Positions 22,593-33,020 of a DNA stretch of 64,000 bases are shown here, in pieces. Position 1 is the stretch's first letter, and each line of letters begins with the position of its first letter. Under the pieces are notes generated by a model that saw nothing but the letters and a program-made list of their open reading frames with translations, did not search any database and was not told the origin of the DNA. The position numbers and the translations under genes were made by a program. Source of the DNA: Lobosporangium transversale. Taxonomy: Eukaryota > Mortierellomycota > Mortierellomycetes > Mortierellales > Mortierellaceae. Where the stretch lies: NCBI RefSeq assembly GCF_002105155.1, contig NW_019028987.1, forward strand, positions 426,501 to 490,500. Direction: 5' to 3'.

Positions 22593-24338
22593 CTATGCCT
22601 TTGCCCAAGACTCAATAGACGATGCTGAGCTCATGGTTGTAAGTGAGGGACGTCCCCCATGACCAGTCTGTTGATTCTTGCTCTTCTTGCTGCGAGGTGT
22701 AAGATCTTTGGGATGAATAAACACGCATCGGTCACCGAATCTGCAGTTGTCTGCATCACTATTGTTTGTTTATCATTCATGTTAAAATATTAAGTTAGAG
22801 TGGAGTGGACATAATCAGTTCCTTCCTCTTTCCATGGATAAAATGCAGAAATATTTATGACGTACCGGCAAGGCTGGGATGGATGTGTGTACTTGCATGC
22901 CTTGTTAGTGCAGTTGGGCCAGTAATTACATCGACTCATGATCTTGGCAGCCTGCTGCTTTGTTGGTGCTGTTTGACACCATTAAAATATGAATTATGAT
23001 TAATGTCAATTTTGCAAGAATAAGCAGAAATACATTGTGATTGGATTGTGCTGAATAAATTTCTTACTTGGTGATGGAGCAGTGCGGCTAACGGGCGCTT
23101 GCTGTGAGGAGTTGAGCCAACTGGGCTTAAACTCTTGAGCACGAGCATTCAACTCAGAGTGTTCTAAAGGTGTTGATAAAAAAGTTAAAACATCATATTA
23201 TTTGGACCATCTTGTTAATAACCAAACCACTGCTTTATAGTATCACATACTTGCAACACGCGACACCTCCTGAAGGGTCTGCAAGGTATCCTTTGTGAGC
23301 TCTAGTTCCTCTCCAACCAAGGTTGTGGGTGTATCTGCTTGGTCGACTTCCTCAGAATCTTCTGTCATTGTGGATGTGCGAATCATCTGTCTCCTGACAG
23401 GGATCTGTCGTTCAAACACCAGCTCCAAGATCTCCTCTCTATCAAATTCTGACGGAAGCTCCTCTTCTTGCTCTTCTTCCTCTTCTTCCTCTTCTACTTC
23501 CTCTATCTCTCGTTCTTCCTCAGTCTCTACCACAGTTTCTGGAATAACGGTCACTTCATCTTGGTTAGTTCCTACATCCTGGATCTCCTCATACGAAGAC
23601 TGTTCATCGGTCTGGACTTCCACTGTAGACTCTGTGACCGTTGAAATAATATCAACAGCAGAAAGTTCATCAACAGTAACGTCTGCAGTAGTGGAAGTGA
23701 TGATGGTGGTCTCCTCCTTGTCCTCTACAGTGACAAACACAGATGTAGAATCGACAGACTCTTCAAGGACGATGGTTCTAGCGACAGCGCATTCATCCTC
23801 TTCGGGCTGCATTTCAGTCTCAGCTCTATCAGTAATGATCTCTTCATGCTCTGTTGGTGTGGCTTCGACTTCGGGCTCTGGTACAACAATTGCAGCAACA
23901 GCTACAGTATCAATAGGCTCTGGTGCTTGCTCTGGTTCTGTAATAATCTTTGTTTGATTGTGGTCCTATAGGATATGATTAGAAAAAGGAAACAGTCGGA
24001 ATACTATTAAGTATCAACATGCAGAAGCGGCACTTTCTTTTTAAATGGCAGGATGGGGGAAGCGGGAAGGAGGCAAGCGCAACCTTATGCGTCATTAGTC
24101 GGATAAGTTTAAAAAATCCAACCCTCGGGAAAAAAGAAAAGGCATTAAACAATGAAAAACAAGTGCACGATCCCACTTACCAGATCTTCGGCAGTGACAG
24201 CAAATTCACTAACTTTGACATCGCTTACAACTTCAGTGACTAGGCAATAATTGAGACCAAAAAACAGCCCATGTTAATCATTGTTTGACCCACTTCCTCG
24301 AGGCATTCCTTCGTCCCCTTGGCATGCCTGTGTGACTT

Positions 24339-24370
<32 letters not shown>

Positions 24371-24474
24371 CCATTCCGTTTGATAAATCTTCCGTTAGCT
24401 CACGAATTGAATGACAATTCATCCACTTATGGCGGGCTGATCCTTCCCCTAAAGAAACCACGATCGTCATCGGA

Positions 24475-24507
<33 letters not shown>

Positions 24508-25000
24508 TCAATTCATTCCATGCCTTGCGATGACAAGAAAAAGATTTGCTTCGCCAAACCCAAACAGAGGCATAATTAACATGATTTTCATTGAAGGAGG
24601 TTTTTTTTTTATTAACCCTTGTTTTCTGATACTTACTCGATCTATCGACAACGGTGATTGTCTCTTGCTCATCCTCTTGTATAGAGGATTCCTTATCATC
24701 AGCATCAGTAGTGGTGCTAGCCTCAATAACGGCAGTGACGGCAGAAGCAGTCTTTTCATCATTGTCCTGTGAGGAAATTGGTTCCTGAGGAAACTTTTTT
24801 TTGTCGTCATTTGATCGTATATCGGCATCAGTGTCTGTAGTTGAAGTGCTTTTAGCCGCGGTGATTGTAGTAATAGCGTCTTTGGCTATTTTCTCTGTTT
24901 TGGCTGACTTTGGTGGAGTTGCCCAGTACCAATATACCAGGACGCCAATCAATGCGATTGCGCCGACGCGTGCTGCGGCCGTGATGTTTGGGGTAGACAT
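22593..25000 (-). CDS. Membrane-anchored PAM2 / Nab2-type CCCH RNA-binding protein
   Basis: Six exons on the minus strand (25000-24637, 24239-24181, 23965-23251, 23163-23068, 22968-22866, 22758-22593) give 500 residues with consistent phases. An N-terminal hydrophobic segment (GAIALIGVLVYWYWA, about 13-27) followed by lysines looks like a signal anchor. A long Glu/Thr/Val-rich acidic region follows (about 30-370), with an almost pure Glu run near 300. Residues 384-393 read LNARAQEFKP, an exact fit to the PAM2 consensus LNxxAxEFxP that binds the MLLE domain of poly(A)-binding protein. Two CCCH fingers close the protein: C425-X5-C-X4-C-X3-H440 and C445-X5-C-X5-C-X3-H461, with the HPSQPCR…CRFGDRCVFIHP pattern of Nab2/ZC3H14 poly(A)-binding fingers. 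It should bind mRNA poly(A) tails and Pab1 while tethered to a membrane. That combined role is inference. Confidence 0.8.
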
Positions 25001-26280
25001 GAGAATGAAGATGACCTTTGTTTGTTCGTTCGTTTGTTTCCTGAAGAGAGAGATGAAGTGCTCAACACTGGAATACTTTTACTTGGATGCTTGTTAGATT
25101 ACTTGCTTGCCTTTTAAGTTGCTGGCTTGCCTAGGTTGTTTGAAAAATAAAGAAGAAAGGAGGAAAGGAACAGGAAGAGTCAAGGAAAGAGTATAAATGT
25201 GTATTTGTGTGGGTAAAAAAAGATGAAGTCGAGCTAAAAAAAGAGTTGGTTTGAGAACAGGACAGGCAGCGGACTATTGAGCTATTGGGATATCCACTCT
25301 TTTCTCTTTTTCCTCCATGTCTTGCTATACACATAATTGATTCATGCATGCAGTTCGTAGTTGTGTAAGTAAGTAAGTAAGCAACACCCCGATATTGCAG
25401 ATCAGAAATCCTTTGCAACGTTGGCCCTAAAGGCCTTCCCAGCTGCAATAATCAACCGTCGGCCTTTTTTTATTTATGCCAGAAAGAAGTAAACCCAATT
25501 TGCATTCTCCCCTGTTTCTTTCCGTCATATTTTGACTAAGAAAAATAAAAATAAAAGCAAATGATAGGACAGCCGTTGTGGTTGGGACTGTTGCCAGGGG
25601 TTGGAAGGCCCACCAAACAAATCATTTTCATACCCCTTCTGCTGTCACAACAAACAAAAAATTTAGGGAAACATTGGGCTTTAAGAATGCCTCCAGGCAT
25701 GTGTAATTGTCCAGCTATTTTCATTAATAAGCTCTGGTTTCAGGAACAGAGTACGCCCACTATTACATGGGTGAAAACAGGGTTCTCAATATTGATGCGT
25801 GGGTAGTCTTCACCATGGATTGTCTACAAGACTTTTGATGAGCTACTTTTATCTTCATCCACCTGTTCAGACAAGGAGGAAACGGAACAATATTCAGTAA
25901 ACAACAACGGGAAATAGCAACGAACATTGAGCTTACAAAACCGTGCATGCACATGTATTTCCAAACATGTAGGAACAGAAATGTCCTAATGATCATTTTT
26001 GGTCCAAATACAGCCATAGTCTAACAACTCAGGGTGGTTTGGTTGTTAACAGGCTAAGTGACAATGCTCTTGGAGAGGCATCAATAAAGATCCTTCTAGA
26101 TAATCCAATATTGCTGTTGCAAATGCACACGCTTTGAACTCTCCGTGTCACCAATTGGCCAATTAGTGTCCACCCATTCCCCCCTTCTTTGTTCCGAATT
26201 GTCCTTTTTTTTTTTTTTTTTTTCCCTTTTTCCTTTTTTCTTTTTTCTTTTTTCCCTTCTCTTCCTCACTTTATCGCGCG
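25001..26280. other. Intergenic region, 1.3 kb
   Basis: I see no gene. It separates the divergently transcribed CCCH gene (starts 25000, minus) and F-box gene (starts 26281, plus). It has a (TAAG)4-class repeat near 25366-25382 and a pyrimidine-rich T/C tract at 26204-26260 immediately upstream of the F-box start. Confidence 0.6.
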
Positions 26281-27510
26281 ATGGAACACGGACGCAAGGG
26301 GAATTCTACAGTGCTATTGCCTGTCTCCACTATGCTCCGATCTTCCAAATCCTACTTGAGAATTAAGTCCAGTTCAGGGTTTTCAGAACCAGCATCAACA
26401 AATAAGCTCAGTCTTGGATCCCATCAACAATTTCCACCTGAGATCTGGACCTGTATCATCCAATATCTTTCTACACTCGATCTCTTCAACTTTTATAATA
26501 CCTCAACCACCCTAAGATCGATTGTAGCACCATTCCTTATTCAAGCTATCGCCTCTAACTCTGTTTGCTTGTATTTCTATCAGGAGTATGTCTGCAGGAC
26601 CGGTATCAGTTTTATCTTTGACCATTTTGATCTGGCTCATGACAAAGTGGTTTTCAGACCTCAGGCACCTGCATCTTCTGCTGTCATTGCATTCCGAATA
26701 GGCATGACCATACAACGACCACAATTGGAGGAGATATCAGTGAAATCAAGAGGGACCCGCTTTCAGTCCTGGCAGGCATATTGCTCAAATGATGGTATTT
26801 ATAAGGTGAGGCGCAAGGACGACAAACGAAGGCCAGTATTACTAGATCGGACAACAGGAACGGTTATTGGCGACAGTAATGATGACCAGTCGAGAATTAC
26901 AACAATATCTAGTAAAGCAGTTGCTAGGCGTTTAGGTCCTACACTTCGTTTCCTTGATAACAGACTTGCATCGCTCGACTATCTGGACAGAGTTTGCCCA
27001 CTTGATGTCAAACGGACAGGTCCACGGTTACTCAGTGGGGCACAACATTCATTCGGTCACGATTACCCATGGACATTACATTATACCGTTGACGATAAAC
27101 CTGATTACAGAAGTGACGACTACATTGCCCGTTCCACTGTCACTACTACCACCATAGCTACATCCACAGCCATTGCTGCTCTTCCCGCTTTACCTCAGCA
27201 TATAACACAGCGATATGGTGGTCCACAATCTTCAAGGAGAGACAGTAGCATCAACGGTGACAGCAACAACAACAGTAGTATGAAGAGTGCATCTAAGGGT
27301 CCCCGATATCTGCATGCGGTGCGTTTTGAATGCAGCATCAATTTTTTGGATCCACGACGTGCTAGTCGCAGTCTGTTTCGGCGATGGTTGGAGGGCAAGA
27401 TGAGCCAAGTTCTTCAGGTTGTCAAGGTTCGAGATTCGACAAGCGTGTTGGTCAGGAAACTAGGTCACCATCATAGAACTTGTACTCACAGTACTCGTGG
27501 AATCTTATAG
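26281..27510 (+). CDS. F-box protein
   Basis: A 409-residue, single-exon protein. Residues about 50-90 (FPPEIWTCIIQYLSTLDLFN…LRSIVAPFL) match an F-box: a proline-started helix, then the L-D-L-F-N and L-R core. Such proteins act as substrate adaptors of SCF ubiquitin ligases through Skp1. The rest has no recognisable leucine-rich, WD or kelch repeats. A basic middle part (KVRRKDDKRRPVLLDR) and a Ser/Asn-rich disordered stretch (about 305-340) are visible, so its substrate is unknown. An alternative start at the second ATG (residue 18) is possible. The family call is good; the target pathway cannot be read from sequence. Confidence 0.75.
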   Translation: MEHGRKGNSTVLLPVSTMLRSSKSYLRIKSSSGFSEPASTNKLSLGSHQQFPPEIWTCIIQYLSTLDLFNFYNTSTTLRSIVAPFLIQAIASNSVCLYFYQEYVCRTGISFIFDHFDLAHDKVVFRPQAPASSAVIAFRIGMTIQRPQLEEISVKSRGTRFQSWQAYCSNDGIYKVRRKDDKRRPVLLDRTTGTVIGDSNDDQSRITTISSKAVARRLGPTLRFLDNRLASLDYLDRVCPLDVKRTGPRLLSGAQHSFGHDYPWTLHYTVDDKPDYRSDDYIARSTVTTTTIATSTAIAALPALPQHITQRYGGPQSSRRDSSINGDSNNNSSMKSASKGPRYLHAVRFECSINFLDPRRASRSLFRRWLEGKMSQVLQVVKVRDSTSVLVRKLGHHHRTCTHSTRGIL

Positions 27511-27809
27511 AGAAAAGAATAATTACAATATACACGATTGCACCTGCCATTGTGCAAATATGTAGGTGCATTCATGCAATAATTTATCATGTAAAATAAA
27601 AAGGAAGAACGTGGAATGAAGACTAGCTTGAAAATGACTAGGTAAAGGCCTTGGGCTCTTGCGAATTAAAGCTTTAGAATCTGTGTTTCTAGGATCCATT
27701 TCAACGAGAAACACTTCTGACTCTCCTTGCTCTTTCACTCGTTTCTGATCTACCCCTTTCTTTCCTTGATCCTTTCTCATAACCAAAGCGCGTGATAGCG
27801 ATAGGAATG

Positions 27810-27841
<32 letters not shown>

Positions 27842-28125
27842 GACACGCATTGTCTCACTTTGCCAAAAGCATATTTTCTTCCATCCTGCCAATGCCCTGT
27901 AAACGCTAAAACAAGCATAGTGCAGTTTAACCACATGGACTTGCCAGCAAAAGTGACGTTCACAACTATTCATGTCTTCACCAATTTTTATTTTGTTGTT
28001 GCTCGGCCCTGTTCAGCTCAACTCAGTCTCCTTCCGCTCTTCTCTTTCTGTCCCTTTTCCCCTTCCTGAATTTCTTACCTCCTTGACCCATTATTCTTGG
28101 CAAAACCTACTCATTGTCTCTAGCT
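27511..28125. other. Intergenic region
   Basis: No gene seen. It contains a T30-class tract at 27811-27841 and T/C-rich leader-like sequence directly before the TACC gene start. Confidence 0.6.
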
Positions 28126-31100
28126 ATGGATCCTGAAGACTCACCTGTAGGACACAAATTGTCTGTCAAACACATGGAAACACATGCAATCAGGCTCTCC
28201 TTACCATGGTTTGACAAATGTGTTGCTAATCCGCTTTGGCCATTGCCTCTCTAGGAACTCCCTCCATTGAAGAGAGGCACTTATGATCTCGATGCCATCC
28301 TGGCTGCGGCTGAGAATGCCGAGGTATATCTCGTTCACCATCCTCTTTTCCTTCACAAAAAGACCTACAGCATATTGCTCTTGTCAATGTCTGGGAGCTA
28401 ATCAACACTGTGCCATCCCATCAATAGTTTGCCATTCCGCCTCCTCCTTCAAAAACCTCGTTCAACTCAAATCCATTCGCCTCATCTAGTCCATCGTCTT
28501 TTCAAGCTTCCTTCAACACTTCAAGCACATCATCTATAAACAATTCACCCTACCCAGCGTCAATGACTGGTGAGGATGAGTTTCCGATCTCGTCTCCAGA
28601 GCGTCCACAGCCCGTACCAAGGAAACCATTAACATCCACCGCAGCACGCAAACGAGTCTCGACGCTGAAAAATACGCTTAACAAATTCTCTGCGCCAAAG
28701 AGAACTGATCTGGAGCCAGTCATTATAGAAACTCCTGCTGCAGATGAAACAGATATTCATGAAATTGACCATAGTCGTCTTCACAACACCAATGATACAT
28801 TCTCAGGCGACGCAGCAATAATAGGAGTTGATAAAGACGATTACTTTCTTGAAGACAAGAAAGCGACATTGAATAGTCTTGATGGCGCCGCCTCACCAGC
28901 ATCATCCATCGGCAGTGGAAGACAATCAAGACCCCCGCGTCACGCGCCTCTTAATCGCGTTACATCTCCTGTGGGGAACGGACCTCGTCTTGAGGCAACA
29001 GCCAGTTCGCCTTCACGTGCCAGCAGTCCCATTAACGTGAGTTCCAATTCTCTCAACGTTGGAAACGATCTTGCAGTTTACTCGACTCCTTCCTCTTCTC
29101 GACCTACATCTCGACCCACATCTCGCCCAACGTCCCGCCCTACATCGCGGCCTGGCTCCCGTGTCTCTAATGGCCGGTACCACTCCCGTCAGCTCTCATC
29201 AGATAGCCTAGTTTCGTTCAACAATATGATTGACACGGAGGACATGTACGACGATGATCTCAATCGCTCTGGGCATGTATCATTTGTGGTCTCTGACCCG
29301 GAGCAAATACGGATTCTTGAAGGCGAGATTGAAGATCCTTTTAGCCCCAGTATGAGTGCTATTGATCCTGATAGAGATGCATATCTTAGTAATCTGATGC
29401 AGCAAACCTCGCCATTCGGATCGATCAGGAACACATCTCGAGTACAATCGCCAGCTTTTAAAACCAGGCGACAGAGACAGGCAGAGAATAGTAGCGGCGG
29501 AATTGGAGATGAATCCTTATTAGAATCAACAGATGATGCATTATCGGATAGGGAGCTTAATTCTAAATCCAGGACCTCACGAACAGGAACACGTACACCT
29601 TCAAGCCCGTTAGCCAGGGCTGTTGCTCGGACATCACCACGGCAGCATGGTGACAGTATGATAGTTAGCGTACAGGACAATGCGGGTGCACCGCTATCAC
29701 TGGATCAGATTTTAAGAAACAACAACGAATTTGATGGAGTGATTGATGCACAGTACACTTCAGAATCTAGCAAAGATCCACAACCTTCTGCTTCGACGTC
29801 TCAGAACATGAATCTTTATGATAATAAGCTTCCTCTTGTGGCAGCACTCGAGAGGGACTTGACAAAGAATCATGATGAAATTAATCCCGATAGCGTCGCT
29901 CCCTCTCAGACAATGTCATCAATCTTAAATTCGACAGCAGCTGCAGGAGCGTCAAATACAGACCATGAGGGACATGATGACATCAAGGAACGGGATTATA
30001 ATGAAATTGAGCATGTCGAGGTGAACATCGTGGTTCAAAATGTCCACGACGATCCTTCCAGGGATAACGGTGGCTCAGAGGAAAGCGACATCAAGAACGC
30101 TCACTACCCTGATTTAGATAATGATGGTGATGATACAGATGATATTCATTTCAATCAGTCTACAGTTGAGGTTCTTGCGAATGAGGAGATGAACTTTCAT
30201 GAGTCACTTGAACTTCATGAGAGTCATGCACAGTCGTTTGCAGAGTGGATGTCAAGTAGCGGAGAAATATCACGACTAGAATTAAGTTCGCCTAGTGCCG
30301 TAGGAATCCATCAACCATCTTCGTTGCTTGGCGGTGTTCTAACTTCAACACCTGCATCAAAGCCTGAGCTCACGCTTACACCTCAGGGAACATCACTTTT
30401 AACTTCGGGTCCTGGTATTGCCCATGTTCTCACTTCCTCGTATTCACCAGTGCAATCTTCACCCGAAGCTGCTTCTACTTCACCTGTCGCTACTTCTCCT
30501 AATGCAAGTAAACGAACAACACTACTGGAAAAGCGATCAACGCTGCTGGAAGATCTCCTTACTAAGGCTAGAGAGCGTACCAAGCACAAGACTGAGGCAA
30601 GTCAACTTTTGTCGGTCTCTGTAGAGAAGGAAAAGGCCATAACGGCGTCATCTGCCTCAAACTCGGCCACTGAGGCTTCCCCAAGTGAGTCAGTAGAATC
30701 CGGGACTGGGTCTTCAACTGGACACTCTGTGACCTTCAAAGGAGTAGACGAGGTCAAAGTTATGGAAAACTACGAGGATGAACTGGATGGGGACGTAGGA
30801 ATTGAAGAGATTGGGAATGTTGCTGCAGGTAGCTCCACAAATGGCAGTGCTTCTGATAAAAAAGGGTCAGGGCTTGTCCGTCGAGCAAGCGGGGTTATGC
30901 TGTCGTCCAGGATCCGTGACTCGACTAATTTGGACGCACCAAGATACAGCATTAGGGAAATGGAGGTAACTCGCTTCTTCTCTATGTATAGTTTTTTTTT
31001 TTATTATACAGAATGCAGGGATTGAGCTTACCCATCGCTTTTTTGTTCTTTTTTGTAACTCAAATCACATCTCTACAATCTAGGATATGAAAAAGAATGT

Positions 31101-32046
31101 CAGAATGGACCTGCGCATTGAAATCACTAACGAGATCAGAGAAGAATATGAGCGTTCTGTAAGAAACTCTTTTCTTATGCTATTGTCATTGACTATTGCT
31201 TGAAAACCCTCAGGTGACATACCTAATTTGGCTTCATTCATTCGATGGTGCTATGTACTTCTAGGCTGAGCAAGAGGCGGCAATATACCAACATGAGATT
31301 GAGGAGCTCAAACTAGCACTAGAGAAAGAGAAACACGAAAAACAACAGCTCAAGAACGTACTAGATGAATTTGAGTCTAGCCTTGCTGATATTGCAGGTA
31401 AGAAACTGCGACTGGAATTTGAGAATAAACATATGCAGATCAGCAAACTCTAAATCAATCTATTTTGCCGCTGTTTTTTCTTCCTTTCCCCTGAATTTGT
31501 CCCTGCTTTCAAGTGAGTACGGCAGCGGAAATTCAAACCATTAAGGAGGAAAACAAGAAGTTGACTGAAACTAATGAGGAAACTGAGGAAGCCTTCATAC
31601 TCTTAAAAACACGGTACGATGAACTAAAGGGCCTTAATGCCAAGCATGTCGAGGTAAGACAAAAGGAAATAATACGAAAATATGAAGAAAGTATGATAGT
31701 ATAATTCATGATGATGACTTTATTTGATACTCATGCATTTATAAAAACTGGTTATTAGAATGAGGGTATTCTACGCAAAGCTATCGAAACACTCAAGCAG
31801 GACTTTGAGACAAGCGACAGCCGGTATGAGAGCCTGAAAGAGCATGCGGATGCCAAGTTACTACAGGCGAGCAAGGAGATGGAGCAAGCCAGGATCGTAT
31901 ATGAAAATGAGATTGCAATGCTTAAGGCTCAACTCAATCGGCAAGAGATGCAGATGCGAACGTTAGAACAAGCGCTAGAGATCAAAAACAAAGAGAACGA
32001 AGACCTGATTTTGTTTTCGGAAGAGTTGATTGCAAAGCTAAGCTGA
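28126..32046 (+). CDS. TACC-domain coiled-coil protein
   Basis: Seven exons (28126-28146, 28255-28323, 28428-30965, 31084-31158, 31265-31397, 31514-31653, 31759-32046) give 1087 residues. Exon 1 is just seven codons. Residues 31-876, one exon, are disordered and rich in Ser, Pro, Asp and Glu, with a four-fold RPTS repeat near 255. The final 210 residues form a continuous coiled coil. Its end carries the TACC signature: NEGILRKAIETLK…RYESLKEHADAKL…LERALE-like LEQALEIKNKENEDL and a terminal EELIAKLS. TACC proteins recruit XMAP215/Alp14-type microtubule polymerases to spindle poles; fission-yeast Alp7 is the fungal example. The C-terminal location of the TACC domain and a long acidic Ser-rich N-terminus fit the family. 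The introns all fall in the first 31 codons or the coiled coil. Confidence 0.88.
29098..29158 (+). repeat. 12-bp coding tandem repeat (RPTS units)
   Basis: Four tandem 12-bp units plus a diverged fifth encode RPTSRPTSRPTSRPTSRPGS inside the disordered part of the TACC protein. The units differ at synonymous positions. Repeated basic S/T-P-poor motifs could be microtubule- or kinase-facing, but that is a guess. Confidence 0.85.
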
Positions 32047-33020
32047 TCGCGATCTTATGTAGTATTCTATCCAATCGAAATAGAATATTTATTAAATGTT
32101 ATTAAATATGTATTTTACAATTGTGATGATCCTGTTTGCTTTCCAAAAAGAAAAAGAAAAAGAAAAGAAAAGAAAAAACCACATGAATGAATGCATTTTT
32201 TATGCTTCGCATGAGGATCGTGGCGGGAAAAAGAAGGAGTTGCAATAAAGTAAATAAGCTGGTTTTATCTGGGAAACAGAGTGTGCGGGGGGAATGAGGC
32301 GAGACCTTGTGGAACTATCTGTATTTTTATAAAGTGTTAACCATCGGAGCAAATGAAATGTTCAAAATAGCAGTGCTCTTCGTTCATTCCTATCACGTAT
32401 TTAGTAGATAGTGTGTTGGCTTGATGCTCAATAGGGGTGAATGGGTATAGTTGTATCGTATGCACAATCCTTCCTATCCCGATCCTCTTCCATCCAACCC
32501 TTAGTTTCTTCCATTCTTTCTGTCCCGCTCAGAAGAAAATAAACAGGTGGGGGGCCATTTCGCGATAACCTTACAATTTTTCAATACTATTTCAGAAATA
32601 TGATTTATTGAAACAATTGACAAACAAAGAAAGAACAAGATCGACTATAGTTATCAGCCATTTGTGCATTCGTCACTTCCGTAGATAATAATAACATTAA
32701 TAGTAGTGATATATATCAATAACAATAACAGTAATAAAAAGCAGAAAGTATTTAAAAAGCTGAGTTGCGACAACTTTTTCCGGGTCAAGCAAGCTCATAT
32801 ATACGTACGATACCAAGCATATCCCGTCCTGTCAAGATTTCATTCATGAAGCAATGCGATAGAAACCTTGAATTTATTTATTTTCTTCTTCTTTTACTTC
32901 TTGTCTTTATCTCTGTCTCCTTCTGCCCTTTCAGAATTCAGCGAATCAGTATAAATCGCATCTTGAGTTCACCATCTAAACAAAAACAGAATCATTCATC
33001 ACGAAATAAGAGAAACATCA
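32047..33020. other. Intergenic region
   Basis: Nothing beyond A/T-rich 3' UTR and promoter-like sequence is visible between the TACC gene and the Spt23-like gene. (AAAAG)n-type sequence at 32150-32176 and an ATA/ATAACA-rich patch at 32685-32740 are the only simple repeats. Confidence 0.6.

Noticed and set aside
23295..23957. Plus-strand 220-codon Ser/Thr/Val frame
   Set aside because: It is the complement of the Glu/Val/Thr-rich region of the PAM2-CCCH gene, whose exons, phases and motifs are well supported.
24281..24772. Plus-strand frame with Phe runs
   Set aside because: It is created by T tracts in intron 1 of the minus-strand CCCH gene.
29098..29158. CRISPR-like or satellite array
   Set aside because: The 12-bp units are contiguous without spacers and keep an open frame encoding RPTS; this is a coding repeat in a eukaryotic gene.
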